DNA of 64,000 bases from SZUA-265 sp965651905 (GCA_965651905.1 CBFGUG010000036.1:8416-72415); one strand, 5' to 3'; numbered from the stretch's first letter, positions 51,477 to 60,842 are shown. Notes: generated by a model from the letters alone, not told the origin. Program-made: numbers and translations.

Positions 51477-53372
51477 ATGGTCAACGCGCTGCTCGGATCG
51501 CTGCCAGCTGCTTCAACCCAGCAAGGTTTGCCGTTGCTCTTGTCGTTGGATCAGCCAACTGCCAAGGCAACCGAAACGGCAGCGACAACTGCCGAAGCTG
51601 CCTCAGCCGCAGCATCCGCCAGCGCAACTGGTGCGGAAGCGGCCGCAGACGCCGCAGCACAAGTCGACCCGACCTGGAGTGAGTCACTGGGATCGTTCTT
51701 CCACAATCTGCTGTTCGTCGATTGGGAGTGGGCGTCCGCCTTTCAGCGCTCGACCTGGGAAGAGTTGATGTACGGCGTGTGGGTTGGGCTGCCGCTGCTG
51801 GCCGCGCTGTTGCTGTTGCTCGAACTGATCGCCAAACGCGCTGGCTACCCGCCGACTAAAAGGGTCGTGCGCTGGGTCTCGATCGCCATGAGCGTGAGCG
51901 GTTTGCTGGCCTACTTCAGCTTCTTCAACCCGAACGTGCGGCACCACGACTTTTATCACCGCCACGAGTTCTTCCACTACTACCTCGGGTCGAAGTTCGC
52001 CGAAGAGCTCGGCTACACGCGGCTGTACGAGTGCACCGTGGCGGCGGAGCTCGAGCTGGGGCAGGGAGCGAAGCTGCGCCGTCAGGAGATGCGCGACCTG
52101 CGCTCGGAAAACCTGATCCGCCCCATCACCGAAAGCCCGGTGTTCGAAAACCCGAAGCTCTGCACGGAGCACTTCAGCGAAGAGCGCTGGGCTGCGTTCA
52201 AGGCCGACGTGGAGTGGATCGAAAGTGTCTCGTCCGGCAGGTACTGGGCGAGCATGAAACGCGACCACGGGTACAACCCACCCCCCGTGTGGACCACCTT
52301 GGGCAAGGTGTTCAGCGAACTCGGTCCTGCCAGCGACGGCATGTTCAAAGCGCTAGCTGCGATCGACGTGGTGCTGCAGGCTAGCGTGATCGGTCTGTTG
52401 GCGTGGGCCTTCGGGTGGCGAGTCGCCGCCCTGGCAGCGGTATTCTGGGGCTGCAACGGCGCTTCCAACTTCTATTGGACGGGCGGCGCGTTCCTGCGCC
52501 AAGACTGGATCACGCTGCTCACGGCGTCACTGTGTTTCGCCAAGAAGAAGCACTTTACAGCAAGTGGTGCGGCATTCATTGCTGCCGGGCTACTGCGCCT
52601 GTTTCCGTTGGCGCTCGGGCTGGGCTGGCTGGCGATGATGGCCATGCATTGGCTGAGACACCGACGAGTCCATCCCGATCATCGACGTTTCATGGTCGGC
52701 TGTGCGCTCTCGGCGGCGATCTTGATCCCCACCGCGGCCGTCGTTGCAGGCCCCGGTAGCTTCAAGGAATTCGCCTCACACATCTCGCTGCACAATCGCA
52801 CGGCGCTGACGAACCACATGGGCGTGGAGCCGGCGCTGGTGCACACCTGGGACGCGCGCATGCGCTTCACACGTGACGACAGTGAATCCGATCCATTCAA
52901 GGAGTGGAAACAGCGGCGCGCGGATCGCAAACAAGCGCTGAGACCGTTGGCGATAGCAATCTCGCTGTTGCTGGCGGGCTGGGTCGTGTGGGCGCTACGT
53001 CGTACCAAACACTTCTGGGTCGCGCTGCCGATGAGCATCCCCTTCGCGATCAGCCTGACGAGCATCACTTGTTACTACTACGTGATGTTCATCTTGCTGG
53101 CAGCGCTGGTGCGGCTGCGCCCGAGTCTCGGCCCGCCGTTCATGGTGGCTGCTGCGGGCAGTCAGCTGCTTTATCAACACTATCACTGGATCGACGACCG
53201 ATTCACGGGACAGAGCTACCTGTTCGTGGCGCTGTCGTTGCTGCCGCTCGTGGCGTTCTCGCGCCCGATGACTCGAACAGCAATCGCGGAGTGGTGGCGT
53301 TCACTCGCGGGGCAGAAGGAATCGCGAGACTCCAGCGAGCAGCGGTCGCAGCGCGAAGCCGCCAGTCACTGA
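51477..53372 (+). CDS. Multi-pass membrane protein, possible GT-C-type glycosyltransferase
   Basis: 631 residues with an Ala/Thr/Glu-rich N-terminal 65 residues, then about ten hydrophobic helices. Between the first helices and the rest is a soluble loop of about 150 residues rich in charge and aromatics (RHHDFYHRHEFFHYYLGSKF, RYWASMKRDHGYNPPPVW). This helix pattern with a large first loop holding acidic and histidine residues resembles GT-C mannosyl/arabinosyltransferases (GT87 or DUF2029-like), but no diagnostic motif is certain. The gene's last codons are part of a 41-bp tandem duplication that continues past the stop. No sugar-nucleotide genes are adjacent. Confidence 0.6.
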   Translation: MVNALLGSLPAASTQQGLPLLLSLDQPTAKATETAATTAEAASAAASASATGAEAAADAAAQVDPTWSESLGSFFHNLLFVDWEWASAFQRSTWEELMYGVWVGLPLLAALLLLLELIAKRAGYPPTKRVVRWVSIAMSVSGLLAYFSFFNPNVRHHDFYHRHEFFHYYLGSKFAEELGYTRLYECTVAAELELGQGAKLRRQEMRDLRSENLIRPITESPVFENPKLCTEHFSEERWAAFKADVEWIESVSSGRYWASMKRDHGYNPPPVWTTLGKVFSELGPASDGMFKALAAIDVVLQASVIGLLAWAFGWRVAALAAVFWGCNGASNFYWTGGAFLRQDWITLLTASLCFAKKKHFTASGAAFIAAGLLRLFPLALGLGWLAMMAMHWLRHRRVHPDHRRFMVGCALSAAILIPTAAVVAGPGSFKEFASHISLHNRTALTNHMGVEPALVHTWDARMRFTRDDSESDPFKEWKQRRADRKQALRPLAIAISLLLAGWVVWALRRTKHFWVALPMSIPFAISLTSITCYYYVMFILLAALVRLRPSLGPPFMVAAAGSQLLYQHYHWIDDRFTGQSYLFVALSLLPLVAFSRPMTRTAIAEWWRSLAGQKESRDSSEQRSQREAASH

Positions 53373-53424
53373 CGTGAGTGTTGTCGCCGCAGCGCGAAGC
53401 CGCCAGTCACTGACGTGAGTGTTG
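53348..53424. repeat. Tandem duplication (41-bp period) across the stop codon
   Basis: A 36-bp identical block starts at 53348 and again at 53389. The first copy encodes the end of the membrane protein (REAASH and stop); the second lies in the intergenic gap. Confidence 0.95.
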
Positions 53425-53449
53425 CCTCGCGCCCAGCGTTGCTGGTCAG

Positions 53450-54094
53450 CTACAGGCGGTCGCGAACCTGCGCCAACGCGCGACCGAGCCCTGCTTGCAG
53501 GGGCTTGAACACGACGTCGAGGTGCTCCCAATCCGTGCGAATCGCGCCGATGGTGATGAATGGCGTGACCAGCGATAGAACCGCTTCGACCTTCGCGTTC
53601 TTCAGGGCGGGGTGTTTCATCAAATCGATGGAGATCACGTCGTCTTTCGCCTCGACGATCATCGGCGGACGCTTCGGCATGAACTTGACCAGGTTGCCCG
53701 GCTTGCTCAGATCCAAAGCGCCCGACTGGATCAGTGTGGCCACGGGGGACTCGGACTCACTGAGCAGCTTCAAGCTGACGTCCGCCAAGCGCGTGTCGAA
53801 ACGCACCCGTTCGGAGTCGATGCGCACGTCCTCGACGTAAATGATCGCCGAGGCCCGCACGATTGCTCCCATCAGATCGAGGGTCGCACCCACGCGAATA
53901 CCAGGCGGGACGGCTTCAATCTGAACGTCTTTCGGAGCTTTCTTACCGCCCGCTTTCGACGCAAGCCAACGCAGTGCATCGAGCGGTACGCCGAAGCGCA
54001 ACAGGAAGGTGTTCTTGACGGCGCGCAGCACCTCTTCGGGGTGGCGCATCAAATAGTCCCGTGTGGAGTCGAACAGCTCCTGGGTGTTGAGCAT
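53450..54094 (-). CDS. Conserved-looking protein of unknown function (214 residues)
   Basis: 214 residues with no signal peptide and no membrane helix. It opens with a helix-rich part (ELFDSTRDYLMRHPEEVLRAVKNTF), then a beta-rich part with repeated strands (RASAIIYVEDVRIDSERVRFDT, SLKLLSES, MIVEAKDDVISIDLMK). This recalls DUF2993/LmeA-like lipid-binding folds, but with little confidence. The frame is clean and has normal codon use. It is divergent from the HelD-like helicase and convergent with the membrane protein. Function unknown. Confidence 0.6.
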   Translation of the reverse strand: MLNTQELFDSTRDYLMRHPEEVLRAVKNTFLLRFGVPLDALRWLASKAGGKKAPKDVQIEAVPPGIRVGATLDLMGAIVRASAIIYVEDVRIDSERVRFDTRLADVSLKLLSESESPVATLIQSGALDLSKPGNLVKFMPKRPPMIVEAKDDVISIDLMKHPALKNAKVEAVLSLVTPFITIGAIRTDWEHLDVVFKPLQAGLGRALAQVRDRL

Positions 54095-54198
54095 GGCGCA
54101 GAATAAGCAGGTCTAAAAACCATCGACCAGCGAAAACTGTTTGATCCGCGTTCGCTGGCGCCGCCGCCTTCGACGCAACGCCAGCGAACTAGCCCCAC

Positions 54199-54252
54199 CC
54201 CCAAGCCCGTGGCAAGCCCCAAGCCCGTGGCAAGCCCCAGGCCCGCGGCAAG
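54199..54252. repeat. 18-bp tandem repeat, 3 copies, upstream of the HelD-like gene
   Basis: Unit CCCCAAGCCCGTGGCAAG at 54199, 54217 and 54235, the third with two changes. It lies in the divergent promoter gap. Confidence 0.95.
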
Positions 54253-54327
54253 AGTTGCGGACCCGCCGCATCGCAACTCCCAAGCCTCCAAAATACCGTG
54301 CAAGCGAGCGCCAAAAGGTGCTACGTG

Positions 54328-56913
54328 ATGCGGCTGCGGCATTTTCGCCGGGAGCGCCGGATCCAGCACGTGAGTTCACGAGAGCACAACTCTAGCGAAC
54401 ACCGCTCGACGACCCCCAACCCGAGCCAGGCGGACGCGACGACCGCCAGCGACAGCCGGCGGGAGGGGACGAATCACCGCAGCGCCAACGGCAGCAGCGC
54501 CGCCACCGCGGACGACTCCGAGCTGCAGACGATTGTCGCTGAGGAGCAACGCTGTTTGGGCCGCATCCTCGAGCACGTAGAGGAAAAGCGCGCACAGCCG
54601 AGCACCCGTCGCAAAGTCGACTACGACACCCAGCTGCTGCAGCTCCGTGACGAGATCGCCGCGTCGCGCATGGAAGACGTCCCGCCGCTGCTCGAGCAAA
54701 TGGAGCGCCTGCAGGGAATCGCCGCGCGACAGCGTGAATTGACCGAAGGTCACGTCGATCCACGCTCGCCGTACTTCGGACGCATGGTCCTGCAAGAGAA
54801 CGGTCGCAAGCGTGAGGTGCTCATCGGACGATCGACGTACCTCGACGCCAAGGCGGGCGTGCGCATCGTCGACTGGCGCGACGCTCCCGTCAGTCGCTTG
54901 TATTATCGTTACGCCGAAGGCGACGACTACGAAGAGGTGTTCGGCGATCGTGAAGTGGAAGGCGAGGTGCTCGTTCGCCGCAGCTTGACCATCATCGAGT
55001 CTCAACTCAGGCGCATCCTCACGCCTCAAGGTACCTTCCTCAAGCCTGAGAAAGGTGACTGGAGACGCGGTGGATCGAGCGTGAAGTTGTCGGGCGGACA
55101 GGGCACCGCGCCTCGCGCCGACCAACAAGGCCCGATCACTGGTCCGCAAAAGCTCGGTGTGGGAGACGATGCCGAACTGACCGAAGACAAGCACCTCAAA
55201 GAGATCACCGCGCTGATCGATCCGCGGCAGTTCGAACTCATCACGCGTCCTGACTCGGGTTTGGTGGTGATCCAAGGCGGAGCGGGTAGCGGCAAGACGA
55301 CGATTGGCCTGCATCGGCTGGCGTACCTCGCGTTTCACGACGCGCGGCGCTTTCGCTCCGACCGTATGTTGGTGGTCGTCTTCAACGACGCCCTGGCGCG
55401 CTACATCGGGCAGGTTCTACCAGCGCTCGACATTCACGGCGTCGCGGTGCGGACCTACGAAGACTGGGCACGCCGCCTACGCCTGCAAATGATGCCCGAG
55501 TTTCCGAAGCGCTACTCGGAAGAGACACCGCCCGTCGTCACGCGCCTGAAGAAGAGCCCCGTGATGTTGAGGCTGGTCGCCCGCTACGCTGATGATTGTG
55601 CCGACGAGCTCGAAAAACAACTTCGAACTGCGGCAGGTAAACACGACGAGCTACGTGACGCCGTCGGCGCCGCCTGGAAGGCGACGGGGGGCAAACCTCT
55701 CGCGCACCGCGCCCATGGCATGCGCCGCTGGGTCGAACGCAATGGCGAACGACTGAGCGCCAGTGAACGTCACTCGCTGCAGCGGGTGGTCGATCAGGCG
55801 CTGTACCGAGCGACAGACATGCTGACGGCCTGGGTCGATGTGCTCACCGATCGCAAACGGCTCGACGCGGTGTTCGCCGAGCGCCCCGAACTCGCGCTCA
55901 GCGCACGCGAACTCGATCGCGCAGTGCAGTGGTGCCGACAGCGTTGCAGCGCCGTGCTGCAGGAGAACGAACGACGCGAGGAAACGCCCAGCACCCGACA
56001 GCGGAGTGACCTCAAAGAACAAGCGCGGGACGGCCGAGCACACGGCGACGATGACGACTACGGAGCCGTCGATGGCAAAGAGCTGGAGGAGGTCGCGCTC
56101 CTCGACGTCGAAGACGACACTTTGTTGCTAGCGCTTTGGCAACGATTGCGCGGATCACTTCGGCGGAGCGGCAGCAAAGACGCGTTGATCTACGAACACG
56201 TACTGGTCGACGAGGCGCAGGACTTGAGTCCAGTCGAGCTGAGCATCGTGATGGGCTGCGTGAGCAAAGCACAAAGCGTCACACTATCGGGTGACGTCGC
56301 GCAGCGGCTGCACATGCACAACGGCTTCGAGGGTTGGGACGACACGCTCGCGGAGTTGGGACTCAATCACGTCGAAATCGAACCCTTGCAGGTCAGCTAC
56401 CGTTCGACGACGCAGATCATCTCGTTTGCCCGCGACGTGCTGGGACACCTGGCTCCCGCCTTGATGCCCGAGGCGATCCGAGACGGCGCTCCCGTCGAAC
56501 TGTTCCGCTTCGCGGACAGCGGTGAGGCCGTGGGCTTCTTGGCGGAGGCGCTCAAAGATCTGATCGATAGCGAACCGCGCGCCTCGGTGGCGGTCATCGC
56601 TCGGCACCCCGAGCAGGCGGACGTTTTCTTCCAGGGCTTGTATCGCGCGGAAACGCCCAAGGTGCGGCGCATCGCGCAGCAAGACTTTCCGTTCAAGCCT
56701 GGTATCGACGTGACCGACGTGCGTCAGGTCAAGGGCCTCGAGTTCGACTACGTGATCTTGGTCGAAGTCAGCGAATCGACGTACCCAGTAGACGACGAAG
56801 CTCGACACTTGTTGCACATTGCCGCGACGCGTGCAGCGCACCAGCTGTGGATCCTCACGTCGGGCAAACCGAGTCCCGTGTTGCCAGAAGAGCTGCGTGA
56901 ACGCGGTTACTGA
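54328..56913 (+). CDS. UvrD/Rep-family helicase of the HelD type
   Basis: 861 residues from the ATG at 54328, which follows AAAGGTG; starts at 54298 or GTG 54370 are possible. The N-terminal 250 residues carry a coiled-coil (EEQRCLGRILEHVEEKR) and VDWRDAPVSRLYYRY, as in HelD proteins that bind RNA polymerase and release it from DNA. The P-loop GGAGSGKTTIGLHRLAYLA comes at about 325, the DEAQ box in VLVDEAQDLSPVE, and VRQVKGLEFDYVILVE with HIAATRAAHQLWIL near the end. The region 570-600 is acidic and hydrophilic. Both RecA-like domains are complete. RNAP recycling is inferred from this domain layout. Confidence 0.87.
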   Translation: MRLRHFRRERRIQHVSSREHNSSEHRSTTPNPSQADATTASDSRREGTNHRSANGSSAATADDSELQTIVAEEQRCLGRILEHVEEKRAQPSTRRKVDYDTQLLQLRDEIAASRMEDVPPLLEQMERLQGIAARQRELTEGHVDPRSPYFGRMVLQENGRKREVLIGRSTYLDAKAGVRIVDWRDAPVSRLYYRYAEGDDYEEVFGDREVEGEVLVRRSLTIIESQLRRILTPQGTFLKPEKGDWRRGGSSVKLSGGQGTAPRADQQGPITGPQKLGVGDDAELTEDKHLKEITALIDPRQFELITRPDSGLVVIQGGAGSGKTTIGLHRLAYLAFHDARRFRSDRMLVVVFNDALARYIGQVLPALDIHGVAVRTYEDWARRLRLQMMPEFPKRYSEETPPVVTRLKKSPVMLRLVARYADDCADELEKQLRTAAGKHDELRDAVGAAWKATGGKPLAHRAHGMRRWVERNGERLSASERHSLQRVVDQALYRATDMLTAWVDVLTDRKRLDAVFAERPELALSARELDRAVQWCRQRCSAVLQENERREETPSTRQRSDLKEQARDGRAHGDDDDYGAVDGKELEEVALLDVEDDTLLLALWQRLRGSLRRSGSKDALIYEHVLVDEAQDLSPVELSIVMGCVSKAQSVTLSGDVAQRLHMHNGFEGWDDTLAELGLNHVEIEPLQVSYRSTTQIISFARDVLGHLAPALMPEAIRDGAPVELFRFADSGEAVGFLAEALKDLIDSEPRASVAVIARHPEQADVFFQGLYRAETPKVRRIAQQDFPFKPGIDVTDVRQVKGLEFDYVILVEVSESTYPVDDEARHLLHIAATRAAHQLWILTSGKPSPVLPEELRERGY

Positions 56914-56917
56914 CGTC

Positions 56918-57955
56918 GTGAGGGCAAGTGTGCGGACGTTGCTCTGCAGAAGGTGGAGGCACTGGACGCCGCGCGCCGCGAGCCCTTGGTCGCTGGCGTT
57001 GGCCATGACGGCTGGCTGCGCGGGTGCAGGCGTCCCAGCCCATCACCCAGCCGCAAGCAGTCAGAACGATCGAGAGCTACCGCTGCCCGCTGACGTGGTT
57101 GAGCGAGCAGCAGCACCGTTACGTGTGGTCAGCAAGAGCGGGGCGCTGTCCATAGAGCAACTGCAGGTGCTGCTTGGCGACCAAGAGGTCGTGTGCGTGG
57201 CCGAATCCCACAGCGACGCCAAACACCATTACGTGCAACTGGCGTTGATCGAGATGATGGGGCAGGGGCTCGCGTCCGAGGGCAGGCCGTTTGCTGTCGG
57301 TTTCGAGATGTTCGAACGCGCGCAGCAGCCGTTTCTCGAGCGATTTGCCCGTGGTGAACTACGTGGTGAGGCCTTCGTCGCGCAGAGCGGTTACCTGCAG
57401 CGTTGGGGTTTCGACTTCAGTCTGTATCGGCCGCTGCTCGAGCGAGCCAGCGACGACGGCGCCGAACTGGTTGCGCTCAACGCGCCGAAGATTTGGACTA
57501 AGCAGGTCGCGCGTCAGGGGCTCGACGGCATCGATGACGAGTTGCGCGCCGAGCTCCCCGAACTGGATCTCGAGAGTGACGCGCACCGCGCGTTTTTCTT
57601 TGCGGCGATGGGTGGACACCCAACGGCAGCAGGCAAGGGCAGTCACGGCGCGGCTGGTCACAGACACGGCAGCGCAGCGAACCCAGGCCTCGAAAACTAT
57701 TACCAAGCGCAAGTCGTGTGGGACGAGACCATGGCCGAGAGCGCAAGCCGCTGGTTGGATGGCGCTGGCGGTCAGGCGGCTATGTTGATCGTCGCAGGGG
57801 CCGGTCACTGCCACGAATCCGCCATCCCGATGCGGATCGAGCGCCGCACGGGTAAGCGAGCGTTGAGCGTTCGCCCACTGCGCGAGTCACAAGTCGGGCA
57901 GGGTGGCGTGCCTCACGATTGGGAGTTCGACCTGCTCGTGATCGTCGCCGACTGA
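56918..57955 (+). CDS. ChaN-like lipoprotein (heme-binding / Tiki superfamily)
   Basis: About 345 residues from a GTG at 56918 (or 56930), 4 bp after the helicase stop. A basic signal region leads to LALAMTAGC, a lipoprotein cleavage site. The domain has the ChaN signature: VVCVAESHSDAKHHYVQLAL, VGFEMFERAQQPFLERFARG, GYLQRWGFDFSLYRPLLE and IVAGAGHCHESAIPMRIE. ChaN of Campylobacter binds heme and forms part of iron uptake; related proteins in other bacteria may be peptidases. A His/Gly-rich insert (GKGSHGAAGHRHGS) is unusual. No iron transporter is adjacent. Confidence 0.85.
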   Translation: MRASVRTLLCRRWRHWTPRAASPWSLALAMTAGCAGAGVPAHHPAASSQNDRELPLPADVVERAAAPLRVVSKSGALSIEQLQVLLGDQEVVCVAESHSDAKHHYVQLALIEMMGQGLASEGRPFAVGFEMFERAQQPFLERFARGELRGEAFVAQSGYLQRWGFDFSLYRPLLERASDDGAELVALNAPKIWTKQVARQGLDGIDDELRAELPELDLESDAHRAFFFAAMGGHPTAAGKGSHGAAGHRHGSAANPGLENYYQAQVVWDETMAESASRWLDGAGGQAAMLIVAGAGHCHESAIPMRIERRTGKRALSVRPLRESQVGQGGVPHDWEFDLLVIVAD

Positions 57956-57977
57956 TTCTTTCGCGCAGAGCGCGGCG

Positions 57978-58034
57978 CAGTGGACCCCGTTGGGCGCAGT
58001 GAACCCCGTTGGGCTCAGTGAACCCCGTTGGGCT
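57978..58034. repeat. 19-bp tandem repeat, 3 copies, overlapping a gene end
   Basis: Unit CAGTGAACCCCGTTGGGCT at 57978, 57997 and 58016. The end touches the stop codon of the amidotransferase gene (58034). Confidence 0.9.
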
Positions 58035-58909
58035 CAGTTGGCTACGGGTTGAGCCACGTCGCCATCGGCGAGGTTGAGGTGAACACGGTCCAGACGTGTG
58101 CGCAGCGTCTTCATGCGCGCATCGATCGCCACGACTTCGCCCGGCTGCAACTCTTCCCAAACGTTCGCCCCCTGCAGGGGCTCGCTGGACAAGATGAAGT
58201 GGTTGACGAACCCCGTCTTGGAGGGGGCTTCGCACTCTTCAGACAGGCTGGGGCAGTGGTCGCGGTCGGAACAGCGCGACTTGTGCGTCGAGATGTGTAG
58301 TTCCTTGCCGCCTTGGACGCCCACCAGCGAGCTTCCGTCCGTGGCGATCATGGTCAGCAGCGCCTCGCTGCCGGGGCGATCGCACAGTGCGCGCACGATG
58401 GCGTGAGTCTTTTTCACGGCGGCCACCAGGTCCGTCACCAGGTGCGGGCGATTGAGGGGACCGTAGCGCTCGAGCTCCGTGAGCAAGATGAAGAAAATCG
58501 TTTCGCTGTCGGTGTCGCCCAGAATGAAGCGACGCAGCCGCGGCGGCACGTGAGCCCGCAGCGCTTCTTTGGTTTCCGAGAAATTGGGCACGTCGCCGTT
58601 GTGAGCGAACACCCAGCGCCCGTACTGAAACGGGTGGCAATTGAGCACGGTGAGCTCACCTTGGGTGGCCTTGCGCACGTGGGCTAACACTGTTTCGCTC
58701 GACACCACGCCACTGAGCCGATGAAAGAGCTGATCGCCGAGCGCCAGCGTCGGACTGCGCATGAGTTGGGGGCAATCGTCGACGTAGTAGGCGACGCCCC
58801 AACCGTCAGGATGGTTGTTGCTCTGGGTGCCCAGGGCGTTTTCTGCCTCGATCAGAGAGGTGTGAACCTGACTGGGGATCACGCTGCGAAAGCCGAATAA
58901 GCGACACAT
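58034..58909 (-). CDS. Class II glutamine amidotransferase (YafJ/EgtC-like)
   Basis: 291 residues starting MCRLFGFRS at 58909; C2 becomes the N-terminal nucleophile after Met removal, so this start is set by function. Further Ntn-hydrolase residues include SNNHPDGWGVAYY, LAHVRKATQG and the HNGDV loop, where Asn/Gly form the oxyanion hole. Such single-domain proteins release ammonia from glutamine or cleave gamma-glutamyl bonds; some act in ergothioneine synthesis. There are no egt genes here, so substrate remains open. It is probably cytosolic. Confidence 0.88.
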   Translation of the reverse strand: MCRLFGFRSVIPSQVHTSLIEAENALGTQSNNHPDGWGVAYYVDDCPQLMRSPTLALGDQLFHRLSGVVSSETVLAHVRKATQGELTVLNCHPFQYGRWVFAHNGDVPNFSETKEALRAHVPPRLRRFILGDTDSETIFFILLTELERYGPLNRPHLVTDLVAAVKKTHAIVRALCDRPGSEALLTMIATDGSSLVGVQGGKELHISTHKSRCSDRDHCPSLSEECEAPSKTGFVNHFILSSEPLQGANVWEELQPGEVVAIDARMKTLRTRLDRVHLNLADGDVAQPVAN

Positions 58910-59160
58910 GGGGTGACGCAAGTTTGCCACAATCTTGCAGGCCGTGGTGCACGCTAGTTCTTTTGACCACTTGGCGTCGATAGTCGCAGGTGGGTGAAAC
59001 CCCAGAGGGCGCGATTACGCAGTTCAGACGTCGGAGACGGGGAGCGTGTGGCTTGTCGTACGCGCGTGCAGCCAGCGGTTTTCAGCGGTTTTCGCGCGGA
59101 AACTCGATTTGTGCGGCTCCCCTGGTAACCTCAGTTCTCTGCACAACATACTGAAACATC

Positions 59161-59922
59161 ATGCCGCCCACTTCGAAAGCCCCACCCCCGTCGACTGACG
59201 CGCTCACGTCGCCGGGTACCGACCAGACCGATCTCGAACGACTGCTCACGCGTCGCCGATTCATCGCGCAGGCCGCCGCGGGCACCACGGTCGCCGTGCT
59301 GGGTGGACTGTATGTGCTCTCCGACGGTCTGACGCGGGAGGCGATGGCGCAAACGCGATCGGATGGTCGCCCACGATTACCCCCCGGACAGCGCGTAATC
59401 AGCGAACTGAAACCGATGGGAGGAACCCCTGGCAGCCCCAAGACCAGCGAGTTTCGTTTGCGGGTGCACGGCGAGGTGGAACGCCCGTTCGAGCTGAGCT
59501 TTGCGGACCTGCTGAAGATGCCCCAGGTGACCCAGAAGCTCGACGTGCATTGCGTCACGGGCTGGTCTCTGCTCGGCGCCGAGTGGACGGGCGTGCGCGT
59601 GTCCGAGCTTGCGAAACGCGCTGGCCTCAAAGCGAGCGCGCGCTTCGTCATCTTCGAGGCGGCGCACGGCTACACCGCCAACATTCCGCGGAACGATGCG
59701 CTGAAAGACAACGTGCTGGTCGCGCACCAGCACCAGGGCAAGCGTCTCGGCAGGGGGCACGGCGCTCCCGTGCGTTCGTTGGTTCCGGATCTGTACTTCT
59801 GGAAGAGCGCGAAGTGGCTGACGGGCATTCGCTTCGTGCGCCGCGACGAGCCCGGCTACTGGGAAACCCGCGGCTACCACAACTACGCGGATCCCTGGCT
59901 CGAACAGCGCTACAGCGCGTGA
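59161..59922 (+). CDS. Tat-exported molybdopterin-dependent oxidoreductase (sulfite oxidase fold)
   Basis: 253 residues. The twin-arginine signal TRRRFIAQAAAGTTVAVLG (about 30-48) sends the folded protein to the periplasm. The Mo-binding core has LRVHGEVERPFELSFADLLKMP, the Mo-ligand cysteine in KLDVHCVTGWS, and AAHGYTANIPRNDAL, then RSLVPDLYFWKSAKWLTGIRFV, as in MsrP (YedY) and its relatives. MsrP repairs oxidised methionine in periplasmic proteins. The signal is followed at once by a b-type-like membrane partner gene 6 bp downstream, which makes an electron-fed periplasmic reductase plausible. Confidence 0.88.
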   Translation: MPPTSKAPPPSTDALTSPGTDQTDLERLLTRRRFIAQAAAGTTVAVLGGLYVLSDGLTREAMAQTRSDGRPRLPPGQRVISELKPMGGTPGSPKTSEFRLRVHGEVERPFELSFADLLKMPQVTQKLDVHCVTGWSLLGAEWTGVRVSELAKRAGLKASARFVIFEAAHGYTANIPRNDALKDNVLVAHQHQGKRLGRGHGAPVRSLVPDLYFWKSAKWLTGIRFVRRDEPGYWETRGYHNYADPWLEQRYSA

Positions 59923-59927
59923 AGTGA

Positions 59928-60539
59928 ATGGCAAGCCACACGCGACAACCGAGTGACGGCCAACCTCCCCGCCGACGAAGCTTTCGCTGGCGCCCATGGC
60001 TGCGAGCCATCCACCGCGACGTCGGCTACCTCGCCGTGGGGCTGACGTTCGTATACGCCCTGAGCGGTCTAGCGGTGAACCACATCCAAGATTGGGATCC
60101 GAACTTCACGCCAATCGAACGTCAGCACAGTGTTTCAATCGCCGAGCCGCACGCAGACGATACGCAAGTTGCATCGCGAATCCTCGAGCAGCTCAGTGTC
60201 GACGAAACGCCAGCCGACATCTACCGCCCGACTCCAAACACGCTCGAAATCGCGCTGGAGACGAGCACGCTCTACGCGAATCTGGAGACGGGAAACGTCC
60301 GCGAAGAAGGGCAAGAGGCGCGCTTCTTCTTGCGGGCTGCCAACTGGCTGCACCTGAACCGCGGCAAGCAGGCCTGGACTTACGTCGCGGACGCGTACGC
60401 CGTGTTCCTCATGTACCTCGCCGTGTCGGGCATGTTCATGATTGCCGGCAAGAAGGGACTGCTAGGCCGTGGTGGCATCCTGGTCGCGCTCGGCGCAATC
60501 GTGCCCATTGCGTACGTCCTGATGTCCGGGCCCGGCTAG
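59928..60539 (+). CDS. PepSY-associated membrane protein, probable redox partner
   Basis: 203 residues. Helix 1 AIHRDVGYLAVGLTFVYALS carries a conserved His-Arg, and GLAVNHIQDW ends it with another histidine. A periplasmic PepSY-like loop of about 90 residues follows. After FFLRAANWLHLNRGKQAW two more helices (FLMYLAVSGMFMIAG and ILVALGAIVPIAYVLMS) complete the protein. The histidines suggest heme or quinone-linked electron transfer, in the role of MsrQ but from a different family. Only 6 bp separate it from the molybdopterin gene, so they form one operon. Confidence 0.82.
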   Translation: MASHTRQPSDGQPPRRRSFRWRPWLRAIHRDVGYLAVGLTFVYALSGLAVNHIQDWDPNFTPIERQHSVSIAEPHADDTQVASRILEQLSVDETPADIYRPTPNTLEIALETSTLYANLETGNVREEGQEARFFLRAANWLHLNRGKQAWTYVADAYAVFLMYLAVSGMFMIAGKKGLLGRGGILVALGAIVPIAYVLMSGPG

Positions 60540-60589
60540 CGCTCTGCGGCGCCTCCGACACGAGCGCCGCGCGATTTGAGCTAACTTCG

Positions 60590-60638
60590 AGCGGGAGACG
60601 GGATTCGAACCCGCGACCCCAAGCTTGGGAAGCTTGTG
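60590..60638 (-). other. 3' fragment of tRNA-Gly(CCC): attachment-site scar of an integrative element
   Basis: The minus strand reads the anticodon arm (stem CAAGC / GCTTG, loop TTCCCAA), variable loop, T-arm (GGGTTCGAATCCC) and 3' acceptor CTCCCGC of a tRNA-Gly, but the 5' acceptor and D-arm are absent: sequence beyond 60638 does not pair. The integrase gene starts 205 bp away. This is the expected left junction of an element inserted into the tRNA 3' end. Confidence 0.85.
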
Positions 60639-60842
60639 GGAGCTGATCCCGTGTGTCTCAGTGTGACACGCAACGGCTCAGAAACCATGGGGATTGCTGG
60701 GTTTCCCTCCGTGACGGAGATTGACGCAAAGTGACACTTGCGGCCGTCCGCGAGTACCTGCAAAAGTACCAGCACGGACCGGTGGCCCCCACGACAACGA
60801 AAGCCAGTGGTCGCCCCTGAGCGAAGTACCAGCAACGAGAAC

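Noticed and set aside
60590..60670. Complete tRNA-Gly
   Set aside because: The D-arm and 5' acceptor cannot be formed: bases beyond 60638 do not pair with CTCCCGC or give a D-loop.
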